A stretch of 64,000 nt of DNA from Streptomyces echinatus (GCF_014203595.1 NZ_JACHJK010000002.1:310001-374000); one strand, 5' to 3'; numbered from the stretch's first letter, positions 54,080 through 63,623 are shown. Notes: generated from the letters alone by a model not told the origin. Program-made: numbers and translations.

Positions 54080-55603
54080 GTGCACGACCCTCCCGGCACC
54101 GACGCGGAACCGCTGGTCCGCATCCGCGGGCTCAGCAAACGGTTCGGCGGCACCCTCGCGCTGGACGGCGTCGACCTCGACGTACGCGCGGGCAGCGTCC
54201 TCGCCCTCCTCGGCCCCAACGGAGCCGGAAAGTCCACCCTCATCAAGGTGCTCGCCGGCGTCCACCACGCCGACGCGGGACACGTCATGGTGGACGGGCA
54301 CCCGCTGGGCAGCCATGCCGCCTCGCGCGCGATGTCCTTCATCCACCAGGACCTCGGTCTCGTGGACTGGATGACGGTCACCGAGAACATCGCCCTGGGC
54401 ATCGGCTACCGGCGCCGCGCCGGACTGATCTCCTGGCGGCGCACCCGGGAGCGCTGCGCCGAGGCCCTGCGGACCGTCGCCGGGCACCTCGACCCCGCCA
54501 CGCCGGTCGCCCGCCTCTCCCCCGCCGAGCGCTCGCTGGTCGCCATCGCCCGTGCCCTCGCCGCCCGGGCGGGGCTCGTCGTCCTCGACGAGCCGACCGC
54601 GCGCCTGCCCGCCGCCGACTGCGCCCGGCTCTTCCGTGTCCTGCACGCCCTGCGCGACCAGGGGCACGGCCTCCTCTACGTGAGCCACCGCCTGGACGAG
54701 GTGTACGAGGTCGCCGACGCGTTCGCCGTCCTGCGCGACGGCCGGCTCGTCAGCCACGGCGCCCTGGCCGGCCACAGTCCCACCCGGCTGGTGCACGACA
54801 TCGTCGGCGCGGAACCGGCCCCCTACCGCCCCGCGACCGCCCGCGCCGACGGCCCGGCCGTGCTGAGCCTCGACGGCGTACGGACCGCCGGCGCGGGGCC
54901 GGTCGGCCTGGAGCTCGGGGCCGGGGAGGTCCTGGGCCTGGTCGGCCTCTCGGGCGCCGGGCACCGGGAGCTGGGCCGGGCACTCGCCGGTACCCGGCCG
55001 CTCCTCGACGGGCGGGTCCTGCTCGGCGGCCGGCCGTACCGGCCGCGCTCGGTCGCCGACGCCGTCCGCCTCGGCGTCGGCTTCGTGCCCGGCGACAGAC
55101 AGCGGGAGGGCTGCGCCGCCGAGCTGACCGTGCGGGAGAACCTGCTGGCCAACCCGAGCGCCGGTCGTCTCCCGGCGCCGCGGTGGATCGCCCCCCGCCG
55201 CGAACGCGCCGAGGCCGCCGGCCTGATCGAACGGTTCTCGGTGCGCCCCCGCGACACCGAGGCACCCATCGGCACGCTGTCCGGCGGAAACCAGCAGAAG
55301 GTCATGATCGGCCGGTGGCTCCGGGTGGGTCTGCGCCTGCTGATCCTGGAGGAACCGACCGCGAGCGTGGACATCGGGGCCAAGGCCGCCGTCTACCGCC
55401 TGCTCGACGAGGCGCTGGCCGCCGGCCTCGCGGTGCTGCTCGTCTCCACCGACTTCGAGGAGGTGGCGGGCGTCTGCCGGCGCGCCCTGGTGTTCGTCCG
55501 CGGGTCCGTGACGGCCAAGCTGAGCGGTCCGGCCCTCACGGTCGCCGGGCTCACCCGGGCCGCCTCGGCCATGCCGCCGTCCGGAACCGCGACGGACTCA
55601 TGA
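54080..55603 (+). CDS. Sugar ABC transporter ATP-binding protein (CUT2, two nucleotide-binding domains)
   Basis: The 507-aa protein has two fused ABC ATPase domains as in RbsA/MglA. The first (about 10-235) has a complete Walker A, LGPNGAGKST, and Walker B LVVLDEPTA, with a weak signature LSPAERS. The second (about 250-490) has the degenerate Walker A GLSGAGHRE usual for this family, a full LSGGNQQKV signature and LLILEEPTAS. It powers import of a monosaccharide. GGAG lies 6 nt before the GTG start. Its stop overlaps the permease start (ATGA). Confidence 0.92.
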   Translation: MHDPPGTDAEPLVRIRGLSKRFGGTLALDGVDLDVRAGSVLALLGPNGAGKSTLIKVLAGVHHADAGHVMVDGHPLGSHAASRAMSFIHQDLGLVDWMTVTENIALGIGYRRRAGLISWRRTRERCAEALRTVAGHLDPATPVARLSPAERSLVAIARALAARAGLVVLDEPTARLPAADCARLFRVLHALRDQGHGLLYVSHRLDEVYEVADAFAVLRDGRLVSHGALAGHSPTRLVHDIVGAEPAPYRPATARADGPAVLSLDGVRTAGAGPVGLELGAGEVLGLVGLSGAGHRELGRALAGTRPLLDGRVLLGGRPYRPRSVADAVRLGVGFVPGDRQREGCAAELTVRENLLANPSAGRLPAPRWIAPRRERAEAAGLIERFSVRPRDTEAPIGTLSGGNQQKVMIGRWLRVGLRLLILEEPTASVDIGAKAAVYRLLDEALAAGLAVLLVSTDFEEVAGVCRRALVFVRGSVTAKLSGPALTVAGLTRAASAMPPSGTATDS

Positions 55604-56682
55604 CCGCCCCGCCGTCCTCCTCCTCGTCCCCGTCCCGGCCGCACCGGCGAAGGCCGGCCGGGCACCTCGTCGGCGCCTACGGCCTGCCGGCCCTCACCGT
55701 CGTGCTCTTCCTGACCTTCTCCCTCGTCCTGCCGCGCACGTTTCCCACCCGGGACACGGTCGACTCGCTCCTGTACACCCAGTCGGTCCCCGCCGTCCTC
55801 GCGCTCGCCGCCACGGTTCCCATCGTGACCGGCGCGTTCGACCTCTCCCTCGGCTACGGCCTCGGCCTGGCGCACGTCATGGTGCTGCGGCTCGTCGTCG
55901 ACGGGCGGTGGCCGTGGCCCTGGGCCTGCCTCGCGGTGATCGCCGGCGGGGCGCTGGTGGGCGTCCTCAACGGTGTGGTCGTCGAGTACGGCCGGATCGA
56001 CTCGTTCATCGCCACCCTGGGGACCGGCAGCATGATGTACGCCGTGACCGGCTGGGTCACCGGCGGCGGCCGGATCGTCCCCGGCCCCCAGGGCCTCCCC
56101 GCCGCCTTCACCGATCTCTACGACTCCCGGTTCCTCGGCCTCCCGGTCCCCGCCTGCTACGTGCTCGTGCTCGCGGTCGCCCTCTGGCTGGTGCTGCAGC
56201 GGCTGCCGCTCGGCCGGTACCTCTACGTCGTCGGCTCCAACCCGCGCGCCGCCGAGCTCGTCGGCATCCCCGTCCGCAGGTACACCGTCTACGCGTTCGC
56301 CGCGTCGGGGCTGATCGTCGGTTTCGCCGGTGTGCTGCTCGCGGCCCAGCAGCAGATCGGCAACCCCAGTGTGGGCCTCGACTATCTGCTGCCCGCGTTC
56401 GTCGGCGCCCTGCTCGGCTCCACCGCGATCCAGCCCGGACGGCCCAACGCCCTGGGCACGCTCGTCGCCGTCGCCGTGCTCGCCGTCGGCCTCACCGGCA
56501 TCGGCCAGCTGGGTGCCGACTTCTGGACCATCCCCCTGTTCTACGGCGGCACCCTGCTGCTCGCCGTCGGCCTGGCCGGTTACTCCGCCCGCCGGCTGCG
56601 CACCGGGGCCGACATGTCCGCCGTACCCCTGGAGCCGCCGCCTGCGGGGCGGGACGGCGACCCGACGGACGCCGCGCCATGA
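55600..56682 (+). CDS. Sugar ABC transporter permease (CUT2, RbsC-like)
   Basis: The 360-aa membrane protein has about nine to ten hydrophobic segments. GAFDLSLGYGLGLAHV, GVLNGVVVEYGRIDSFIATLGTGSM and VGSNPRAAELVGIPVRRYTVYAF are typical of RbsC-like permeases; the last one holds the EAA-like loop that contacts the ATPase. The first 20 residues are Ser/Pro-rich and cytoplasmic. It is coupled by 4-bp overlaps to the ATPase and the binding-protein genes, giving a complete importer. The sugar cannot be inferred. Confidence 0.92.
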   Translation: MTAPPSSSSSPSRPHRRRPAGHLVGAYGLPALTVVLFLTFSLVLPRTFPTRDTVDSLLYTQSVPAVLALAATVPIVTGAFDLSLGYGLGLAHVMVLRLVVDGRWPWPWACLAVIAGGALVGVLNGVVVEYGRIDSFIATLGTGSMMYAVTGWVTGGGRIVPGPQGLPAAFTDLYDSRFLGLPVPACYVLVLAVALWLVLQRLPLGRYLYVVGSNPRAAELVGIPVRRYTVYAFAASGLIVGFAGVLLAAQQQIGNPSVGLDYLLPAFVGALLGSTAIQPGRPNALGTLVAVAVLAVGLTGIGQLGADFWTIPLFYGGTLLLAVGLAGYSARRLRTGADMSAVPLEPPPAGRDGDPTDAAP

Positions 56683-57902
56683 CCCGGCTCACGGATCGCC
56701 GGTCGCCGCACCCCCGCTTCCCTCCGCGAGGAGCGTCGGCGCACCGCGGCCGCGAGGCCGTCCCCCGCGTGGCCGGGGCACGGCCGGCCGCCGTCGCCCT
56801 GCTGCTGGCGGCGACCGCCCTCGCGGGCTGCGAACGCGGCTCGTCGCATCTTCCCGGGGTCTCCCCCACGGGCCCGGGCGGCTGTCCCGCGGCCCAGGCC
56901 GAGGCCCGGACCGCCGTCAGCCGGGCGGAGCGCGGCGACGTCCCCTGGGGCGGACCGACCGGTGGCCCCGCGGCGGTGCCGGGCAAGACGATCGTCTACG
57001 TTGCACAGACCATGACCAACCCCGGCGTCGCGGGCGTCGCCCAGGGCGTACGGGAGGCCGCGCGGGTCATCGGCTGGAACGTCCGGGTGATCGACGGAGA
57101 GGGCACCCCCGCCGGCATCCAGGCGGCGCTGGGCGAGGCCGTGTCCCTCAGGCCCTCGGGCATCGTCCTCGGCGGTTTCGACCCCGGCTCCACCTCCCAG
57201 CAGGTGGCGCGGGCCACCGCGGCGCACATCCCGCTCGTCGGCTGGCACGCGGTCGCGTCCCCCGGCCCCAGCACCGACCCCCCTCTCTTCACCAACGTCA
57301 CCACCGACGTCGACGCCGTCGCCGGGATCAGCGCGCGGTGGGTCATCGCACGCTCCCACGGCAACGCCGGGGTCGTCCTCTTCACCGATGCCTCGATCCC
57401 GTTCGCCCGGCACAAGTCCGACCTGATCGCCCAGGGGCTGGCCGCCTGTTCCGGCGTGCGGCTGCTGGCGAACGAGAACATCCCGATCCCGGACGCGAGC
57501 AGCCGTACGCCCAGGGAGGTCTCCGTCCTGCTCTCCCGTTTCGGGAGCCGGTGGACCCACTCGGTCGCGATCAACGACCTGTACTTCGCCGACGCGGCCC
57601 CCGCCTTCCGGGCGGCCGGGGAGAAGGGGTCCGGCCCGCCGTTCAACATCGGCGCGGGTGACGGCGACCCCTCCGCGTTCCAGCGCATCAACAGCGGGCA
57701 GTACCAGGCGGCCACCGTCCCCGAACCGCTGACGCTGCAGGGCTGGCAGATCCTCGACGAGTTCAACCGCGCCTTCTCCGGCCGTCCGGCCAGCGGCTAT
57801 GTCGCGCCCGTCCATGTCTCCACGGCGGGCAACAGCGCGGGGGCCATGACCTGGAACCCGTCGGGCTACCGGGAGGCGTACCGGAAGATCTGGGGCGGGT
57901 GA
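56679..57902 (+). CDS. Sugar ABC transporter substrate-binding lipoprotein
   Basis: The 407-aa protein has a lipobox LAGC (Cys51) after a hydrophobic stretch, so it is anchored to the outer face of the membrane. The leader before the hydrophobic core is unusually long (about 36 residues), yet the ATGA overlap with the permease stop supports this start. The mature part is a periplasmic-binding-protein type 1 fold (KTIVYVAQTMTNPGVAGVAQ, GIVLGGFDP, NIGAGDGDPSAFQRI). It delivers a sugar or related ligand to the permease. The stop codon is part of a terminator hairpin. Confidence 0.9.
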   Translation: MTRLTDRRSPHPRFPPRGASAHRGREAVPRVAGARPAAVALLLAATALAGCERGSSHLPGVSPTGPGGCPAAQAEARTAVSRAERGDVPWGGPTGGPAAVPGKTIVYVAQTMTNPGVAGVAQGVREAARVIGWNVRVIDGEGTPAGIQAALGEAVSLRPSGIVLGGFDPGSTSQQVARATAAHIPLVGWHAVASPGPSTDPPLFTNVTTDVDAVAGISARWVIARSHGNAGVVLFTDASIPFARHKSDLIAQGLAACSGVRLLANENIPIPDASSRTPREVSVLLSRFGSRWTHSVAINDLYFADAAPAFRAAGEKGSGPPFNIGAGDGDPSAFQRINSGQYQAATVPEPLTLQGWQILDEFNRAFSGRPASGYVAPVHVSTAGNSAGAMTWNPSGYREAYRKIWGG

Positions 57903-57927
57903 CGCGGCCGCCGCCGGCGGCCGCGTC
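57901..57927. terminator. Bidirectional terminator overlapping the stop codon
   Basis: GACGCGGCCGCC (57901-57912) pairs with GGCGGCCGCGTC (57916-57927) around a 3-nt loop, between convergent genes. Confidence 0.75.
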
Positions 57928-57945
57928 CCGCGTCTTCCGGGGCTC

Positions 57946-59799
57946 TCAGGTCTCCTTCGGTGCGGCGCTGTGCCACGGCACGAAGGCGTTGGTCAGCCCG
58001 GAGAGGGCCGTACGCAGCTCGGGGTGGTGCCGCAGCAGGACGGTGACCATGCTGTTGTCGTCGATCCAGGCCATGCCGGCCTTGGAGTAGACCTCGGGGG
58101 TGTAGTGGGTGGTGAAGAACCGGTCGCTGTTGAGCCGGCGGGACGCCATGAGGATGAAGATGCGGAAAGCCGTGTCGCTGAAGGCGAATCCGGGCGGCAG
58201 TTTCTCCGCGTACAGCCCGACCATCAGGTCGACCTTCTCGATGTCGCCGTCGTAGAGCCGCTCGATCTGCCCGGCCCACGCCGGATCGTGCGCGAGCTCC
58301 GTGAAGCTCCCTGCGGGCTTGAGGCGCAGCAGCCGGCGGAACTCGTTGTAGCGGGGCACGCCCAGTTCGCGGGAGCGCAGGATGTCGGTGGCGGCGAGGT
58401 CCTGCAGAAACCCGTCCGGCCGCTCGAACTCCTGCAGGAACCTGGGGAAGTTGTGCAGGGTGACCAGTCCGGGATGCAGGGTGCCGAAGCTGTAGAGCAG
58501 GTCGGCCATCTCCGTGGTCTCCAGGAACTTCAGCGCTCCGGGACCGGAGATGTCACGCAGGGTGCAGTGGCGCAGGGACGTGTCGTCGGCGACGGCGCGC
58601 AGATGCCAGTCGTCGCGGATCAGCGGGTGCATGCGGTACACCGCCACGAACTCCTCGGTGAGCGCGTACGGGACGCCGTAGTGGTCGGTCTCGCCGCCGG
58701 GGATGCCGCTGATGACCTCGCTGTCGCTGATGCGCCCGAGCAGGTTGTGGACGCGCTCCTCCGCGATGCCCCACCAGTTGGCGCGCAGCGCCTTGACCGT
58801 GGTGGGGTGGCTGATCACGGCCGGTGTCCACTCCACGGTGTGGATCTTCGCGAGGAGCGCGGAGTTGATCAGCCGGGCGCGCTGGAACAGTTCCTCGTCG
58901 CTCCAGGACGGGTAGGCGCCGTGCAGGTGGTCGCAGATCGCGTTGTGCTCCCGGGTGAACAGGTCCTGCATCATGGCGAGGCCCAGCCAGAAGCCGGGCA
59001 CGCGGGCGGGGTCCTGGGCGGGGTCGGCCGGCACGGGCGGCTGCTCGCCGTCCCACAGGTGCAGCCGGCCCAGTTCTCCGGTGCGCAGCTGGTGCTGCTC
59101 GGACTCGCTCTTCCCGTAGATCTGGGACGCGTCCCACCAGTGGGAGGACACGTTGACGCGGGTGTCGGGCGTACCGGCCGGTGCGTGGGGGTCGCGCGTG
59201 GGGTCGTCCGGGGTCCGCATGATCTTCATGGGGTGTTCGGGCCAGGGGTCGTCGTCCAGCAGGGGAACCTCCCAGGGCCGGTCCGCGGGGCTCGTGCCGT
59301 GGCTGAACCAGTCCCGGATCATGAACTGGAGCCAGGCGGCGACCAGGGAGTTGACGGATTCGGCCGGGACGAGCCCGTCACGGGTGAGCAGGGTCCGGCT
59401 GACCTCGCGCGGACTGGGCGCGGACAGTACGTCCTCGGGTGCGGCCGGGGCGATGGCCTCCAGCGGAATGTTCCGGCCGAAGCGGGTGCCGGCCATGCCC
59501 ATGCGCGGCTCGCCGAGGTCGTTGTGGCTGCCGTCCGCGGTCCGGTTGACCTGGTGGCTCGCGGACGGGGGCGCGGGCTCGGGTTCGTCGGCCGCGGGCA
59601 GCCCGCCGGTGTCGTACAGGTTCTTCTGCCGGAGCCGGACCCGCAGCCCGAAGAGCGTCAGCAGGCCCGCCGGCACGGGCAGTCTGTCCCAGCCGATGCG
59701 CCGGTCGACGTACTGGGCGGCACCGGTGATGATCCGCCAGGGCAAGGACGTGCGGTATCCGGCCGGGGAGCGCCGTGGGGCGCGTCGGTGCGTGGTCAT
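57946..59799 (-). CDS. Animal-heme-peroxidase-fold protein, fatty acid alpha-dioxygenase-like
   Basis: The 617-aa protein belongs to the peroxidase/cyclooxygenase superfamily. FMIRDWFSHG (about 158) should carry the distal histidine, KIHTVEWTPAVI (about 320) the proximal heme ligand, and FVAVYRMHPLI (about 380) the conserved Arg/His block of alpha-dioxygenases. These enzymes add oxygen to the alpha carbon of fatty acids, giving hydroperoxides that decay to aldehydes. AAGGAG is 7 nt before the ATG. It follows the GMC oxidoreductase gene by 117 bp on the same strand. The N-terminus has one hydrophobic segment (PAGLLTLFGLRVRL) that may tether it to membranes. Confidence 0.82.
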   Translation of the reverse strand: MTTHRRAPRRSPAGYRTSLPWRIITGAAQYVDRRIGWDRLPVPAGLLTLFGLRVRLRQKNLYDTGGLPAADEPEPAPPSASHQVNRTADGSHNDLGEPRMGMAGTRFGRNIPLEAIAPAAPEDVLSAPSPREVSRTLLTRDGLVPAESVNSLVAAWLQFMIRDWFSHGTSPADRPWEVPLLDDDPWPEHPMKIMRTPDDPTRDPHAPAGTPDTRVNVSSHWWDASQIYGKSESEQHQLRTGELGRLHLWDGEQPPVPADPAQDPARVPGFWLGLAMMQDLFTREHNAICDHLHGAYPSWSDEELFQRARLINSALLAKIHTVEWTPAVISHPTTVKALRANWWGIAEERVHNLLGRISDSEVISGIPGGETDHYGVPYALTEEFVAVYRMHPLIRDDWHLRAVADDTSLRHCTLRDISGPGALKFLETTEMADLLYSFGTLHPGLVTLHNFPRFLQEFERPDGFLQDLAATDILRSRELGVPRYNEFRRLLRLKPAGSFTELAHDPAWAGQIERLYDGDIEKVDLMVGLYAEKLPPGFAFSDTAFRIFILMASRRLNSDRFFTTHYTPEVYSKAGMAWIDDNSMVTVLLRHHPELRTALSGLTNAFVPWHSAAPKET

Positions 59800-59916
59800 C
59801 GCGATACTCCTTGGGTGACTCCGGATCGTTTCGTTCGGGGGGCGGACGGGACGGGGGCGGGGACCCGCCTGGAGGGGGCGGGGACGGGGGCCGCCCGGCG
59901 GGGACGGTGGCGGGGG

Positions 59917-61821
59917 TCAGGCGCGGGCGGCGTCGTGGAGGATCACGTCGCTCGCCTTCTCGCTGATCATGTAGATGGGGGTGGCGACGAAGAAGCCGGG
60001 GATGTGCGGGAAGACCGAGGCGTCGACGATCCGCAGCCGGTCCACCCCGCGGACCCGGAAGGCGCTGTCGACGACCGCCGAGGGGTCGTCGGCGCCTCCC
60101 ATCCGGCAGGTGCACGACGCGTGGTGGCCCCAGGCCTCGTCCTGCACGAAACGCCGGACGGCGTCGCGGTCGCCGGCCTCTTCGCCGGGCCACAGCTCCT
60201 TGAGGACCACGGCGTCGGCCCGCTGGTTCATTCCGCGCACGAACTCCACGGCGTCGGCCATCGCCTCGAGGTCGAGGCCCTCCTTGTCCGTGCCCTCGGT
60301 GAAGTAGTGGAAGTCCACCAGTGGGGTGTCGCGCGGGTCCGTGGAGCGCAGCCGGACCCGGCCTCCCGTGTTGCGGGTGCGGCTCTTGAGGATCGCCCAG
60401 GTGAATCGGTCCTTGTGGTGGGTCAGGTCGAGGGAGTAGCCGGGCCGGTAGCCCCGGAAGTCGAAGGGACCGCCGAAGATGAACAGGTCGGGGGCGTCCA
60501 GGTCCGGGCGGGACTTGCGGGTGATGCCGAGGACGGCGCCGTTGGTGGTGTACAGGCCCTCGCCCTCCCGCCACTGCCGGTAGCAGCGATCCGGTTCGGT
60601 CCCGGGCCTCGGGGCGTGGAAGGCGCACTCCTCGACGATCGGGAACGCGCGGCGCATCTGGCTGACCACGCCGACCTCGTACCGGTCCTGGAGATGCGCG
60701 CCCACGCCGTACAGGCCGGCCCGTACGGGGATGCCGTGCCGCCCCAGCTCCTCGGGCGGTCCGATGCCCGAAAGCATCAGCAGCTGCGGCGTGTTGAAGG
60801 CGCCGGCGGCCAGGATCACCTCACGGGAGGCGACGACCCGGCGCGGCACCGCCGGACCGGAGTCCGCGCCGGGATCGGCCCGGTAGGCGTGCGCCCCGTC
60901 CAGGTAGTCGACGCCGGTCGCCGCGTTCCCTTCGTCCAGGACGATCCGGGTCGCCAGCGCGTGCGTGCGGACCGTCAGATGACCGGGGTGTTCGCGCTGC
61001 ACGGCCCGGACGCGTTCGCGTACGGCGCTGCGGCGGCCCGCGGCCGTGGAGAGGGGGATCTGCCACAGCCCTTGCAGCGCCTGGGTCTGCACCCGCCAGT
61101 CGTTGGGGTCGGCGAAGGAACCGAAGCCCTCCAGGGGGGACAGCGGCCGGTCGAGGAAGCCGGCCAGCTCCTCCTCCGCGGCGGAGACGATGACCTTCAG
61201 CAACTGCGCGTCCTGCACGGCCAGTCGGGGATCGGCCAGGGCGGTGGGCAGCCAGCCGTCGAACCCGTGCCGGGCGTCGTTGCGGTACCGGGCCGCCACG
61301 AAGGGCAGGTGGCGGAGCAGCACGGCCAGGAGCGGGTTGCCGGGCGGCCGCTTGGGCCTCGGCCGGTAGGTACAGCGTTCCAGCCGCTCGAAGTACCGGC
61401 GCATGGCCGTGCTGTGCCAGCTGGGGTCGCCGGTCTCCGCCGCGATGGCGTCCCAGTCGGCGTTGTACGGGTAGACGGTGATCAGCGCATGGTGTGCGGT
61501 GCACCCGCCGACCGTGCCGGCGCGCGGGTAGAGGATGCCCTCGTCCGGTACGAACTTGCTGTCGCGCCGTTGCTGCCGGTCGTCGGCGTAGTGCCGTACG
61601 AAGTAGTTCCAGCACTGCGCGGGATCCTCGGAGGCGTCGGCGTGGAACGCGGGCACCAGGTAGTTGTCGTCGTCCTCGGCGCCGCCGGCGTCCAGGAGCA
61701 GGGTGCGCATCCCCGCGGCGGCGAGGTTGGCCGCCAGTGGCCCCCCACCGGCGCCCGCTCCGACGACGACGTAGTCGAAGCCCGTCTCGGTGGGCGGGGC
61801 GGCCCCTGGATGAGTGGTCAC
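59917..61821 (-). CDS. GMC family FAD-dependent oxidoreductase
   Basis: The 634-aa flavoprotein starts with the FAD fold VVVGAGAGGGPLAANLAAAG, followed by AGTVGGCTAHHALI and VILAAGAFNTPQLLMLSGIG (GMC signature). The active-site residues lie in WGHHASCTCRMG and HIPGFFVATPIYM near the C-terminus. GMC enzymes oxidise alcohols, sugars or long-chain alcohols. The GTG start overlaps the stop of the upstream small membrane-protein gene (GTGA), so they are translated together. With the alpha-dioxygenase-like and molybdopterin enzymes, oxidation of lipid-derived alcohols or aldehydes is a reasonable guess. Confidence 0.9.
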   Translation of the reverse strand: MTTHPGAAPPTETGFDYVVVGAGAGGGPLAANLAAAGMRTLLLDAGGAEDDDNYLVPAFHADASEDPAQCWNYFVRHYADDRQQRRDSKFVPDEGILYPRAGTVGGCTAHHALITVYPYNADWDAIAAETGDPSWHSTAMRRYFERLERCTYRPRPKRPPGNPLLAVLLRHLPFVAARYRNDARHGFDGWLPTALADPRLAVQDAQLLKVIVSAAEEELAGFLDRPLSPLEGFGSFADPNDWRVQTQALQGLWQIPLSTAAGRRSAVRERVRAVQREHPGHLTVRTHALATRIVLDEGNAATGVDYLDGAHAYRADPGADSGPAVPRRVVASREVILAAGAFNTPQLLMLSGIGPPEELGRHGIPVRAGLYGVGAHLQDRYEVGVVSQMRRAFPIVEECAFHAPRPGTEPDRCYRQWREGEGLYTTNGAVLGITRKSRPDLDAPDLFIFGGPFDFRGYRPGYSLDLTHHKDRFTWAILKSRTRNTGGRVRLRSTDPRDTPLVDFHYFTEGTDKEGLDLEAMADAVEFVRGMNQRADAVVLKELWPGEEAGDRDAVRRFVQDEAWGHHASCTCRMGGADDPSAVVDSAFRVRGVDRLRIVDASVFPHIPGFFVATPIYMISEKASDVILHDAARA

Positions 61822-62231
61822 TTCCGGCCGCCCTTCGGGGAGTCGGTGAGCGCGGCGGTGCCGCTGACGGCCAGGGCGGTGTTCAGGGCCGAGATGAGCG
61901 TGGTCAGTACCGCGGTGTGCGGCGCGACACGTCCGTTGACGCCGAGCATGGCCGCCGTCGCGGTGTCACTGGCATGGATCAGGATGCCGTCGCGGACGTC
62001 GTCGCGCAGTCGCTCGCCGCTGTGGGTCAGCAGGTCGAGTCCGAGCAGGACCGTGCGGATGCCGAAGAGGCGAAAGGCGTAGACCGCTGCCGGGCTGGGC
62101 GGATCGCGGTCGGGGTCGAACCGCCGGATGAGCGATTCCGGTGCCAGCAGCCCGGCGGCACCGTTGAAGAGTCTGATTCCGGCCAGGAGGTACACCGGGA
62201 CCGGTCGGGTGGAGGCAGGGGCCGTGGCCAT
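61818..62231 (-). CDS. Small membrane protein of unknown function
   Basis: The 137-aa protein has hydrophobic segments at about residues 12-30 (VYLLAGIRLFNGAAGLLAP), 50-68 (FRLFGIRTVLLGLDLL), 85-100 and 105-125, giving three or four membrane spans. RRFDPDRDPPSPA and a polar C-terminus face the cytoplasm or exterior. AGGAG precedes the ATG. It is the first gene of the unit with the GMC oxidoreductase and probably the dioxygenase. I recall similar DUF4267-type proteins beside oxidoreductases, but no role is established. Two palindromes lie 92-152 bp upstream. Confidence 0.75.
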   Translation of the reverse strand: MATAPASTRPVPVYLLAGIRLFNGAAGLLAPESLIRRFDPDRDPPSPAAVYAFRLFGIRTVLLGLDLLTHSGERLRDDVRDGILIHASDTATAAMLGVNGRVAPHTAVLTTLISALNTALAVSGTAALTDSPKGGRK

Positions 62232-62322
62232 GACGTCTCCTGAGGGTGTGGTGATTCTCGCGGTGACGGGACCATTCGCCGAACCCCACGGCAAGGGAGA
62301 GGAACACCCTGGACGCACTCTT

Positions 62323-62383
62323 GGTGACCACGCTAGGTCACCGCCTGCCCAACTGCCACTCGGGGCACACGACTCAACGTTGA
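62323..62383 (-). promoter_or_regulatory. Two operator-like palindromes upstream of the membrane-protein/GMC unit
   Basis: GGTGACC-N6-GGTCACC (62323-62342) is a perfect 7-6-7 inverted repeat and TCAACGTTGA (62374-62383) a perfect 10-bp palindrome. They lie 92-152 bp upstream of the ATG at 62231. The 265 bp from 62384 to the next gene end at 62649 show nothing else I recognise. Confidence 0.5.
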
Positions 62384-62648
62384 ATCCGCAATGGTCAAAC
62401 GGGCACACATCCCCACCCGCCGGTGGCGGGCCCTCTCCGGATGACCGCGAACGACGCGTAACGGCGGACGATCACGACGGACGGACGCGACGGACGCCGT
62501 CGGTCCTGACGGATTGCCGCTCCCCTCCCGACGGGCGGCGCCCTGGCTGAGCTCACCCGAGCTGACGCCCTGTCATCTCGCTCCGCGGGCCGCCGTCGCC
62601 CGGCCGGGAGGAACTTCGGGTACGCGCTGCCGTCCCCGCGCTCACCGG

Positions 62649-63623
62649 TCAGGGCAGCGTCCAGAACCGTACGGTGACGAGATAGAACAGGGCGGCCCAG
62701 CAGACCATCGCCACCGCGACGATGCCGAGGCCGCGGAGGTCGGTCCTGGCCGCCGGTTCGTCCGGTGGCGGCCGCAGCCACCGCCCGAGCAGCGGGTTCA
62801 CGTAGTAGGGCATGGTCAGGAAGCTCATGAGGAAACTCGACAGCAGGTTGCCCACGAGCAGCCCGATCCAGAGCCGCAGGTGCAGCGGGGAGAGAGCGAG
62901 CGTCAGCAGGACGACGGTCGGATACAGACCGACCCAGATGGCGAGGGAGGTCCTGGTCTCGGAGGGCGGCGGCGGTGTCTCCTTGCCGTTGCCCTCGAAG
63001 GCGAACCAGCTGCCGAACGAGTTGTCTATCGTCCGCAGCTTGAAGTCGCTGAACTTCTCGCCCGCGGCCAGGACCTCCTGCCGTTGGGGTGACGTCAGCC
63101 AGGCGTCGAGGTGCTCGGCGCTGTCGTAGCGGTACAGCGTGGTCCATTCCTCCTGCAGGCCCTCGATGGGGCGGAACAGCTCGGTCCCGCGGAACCCGGC
63201 GAACTTGCTCTCCGCCTCGACCATGTGGCGCTGCCAGTCGAGGAAGGCGTCCACATGGCTGGGGTGGACGCGGTGGGTGACCACCACGGTGACCAGCGGA
63301 TCCAGTGCCTGGGTGCCGCTGCTGACCACCTGCTGGGTCGCCGGACCGTCGAAGTACCTGGCACCGACGTCCAGGTACGTCTGCCGGGTGGCGCTGTTGA
63401 TCCACGCCTGCAGATGCGCCACCGAGTCGAACCGGTACACGACGACCCAGTCGGGCTGGAGCGGTGTCGGCGGGGAGACCTCGGCGCCGAGGAAGCCGGG
63501 GTAGTAGGCCGCCGCCGTGTTCAGGTCCTCCTGCCACTTCTCGAACTCCCGCTCCGTGCCGGGCAGGACCTTCTGGCCGATGATCGCCGTCGCCGCGGCG
63601 GCTACGTTCTTCTGGATGCTCAT
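62649..63623 (-). CDS. Double ABM-domain protein with C-terminal membrane segments
   Basis: The 324-aa protein has two antibiotic-biosynthesis-monooxygenase domains in tandem (about residues 10-105 and 108-205); WVVVYRFDSVAHLQAWINS and WTTLYRYDSAEHLDAWLTS are equivalent parts. They are followed by three or four transmembrane helices (about 228-250, 252-275 and 298-320). Such proteins may be membrane-bound monooxygenases or sensors. The ATG lies 6 nt after the stop of the truncated molybdopterin oxidoreductase gene, so the two form an operon. No strong ribosome-binding site is visible, which suggests coupled translation. Confidence 0.82.
   Translation of the reverse strand: MSIQKNVAAAATAIIGQKVLPGTEREFEKWQEDLNTAAAYYPGFLGAEVSPPTPLQPDWVVVYRFDSVAHLQAWINSATRQTYLDVGARYFDGPATQQVVSSGTQALDPLVTVVVTHRVHPSHVDAFLDWQRHMVEAESKFAGFRGTELFRPIEGLQEEWTTLYRYDSAEHLDAWLTSPQRQEVLAAGEKFSDFKLRTIDNSFGSWFAFEGNGKETPPPPSETRTSLAIWVGLYPTVVLLTLALSPLHLRLWIGLLVGNLLSSFLMSFLTMPYYVNPLLGRWLRPPPDEPAARTDLRGLGIVAVAMVCWAALFYLVTVRFWTLP

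Noticed and set aside
54080..55603. Degenerate Walker A in the second domain of the sugar ABC ATPase
   Set aside because: This is the normal state for CUT2-type ATPases such as RbsA, so it is not a defect.
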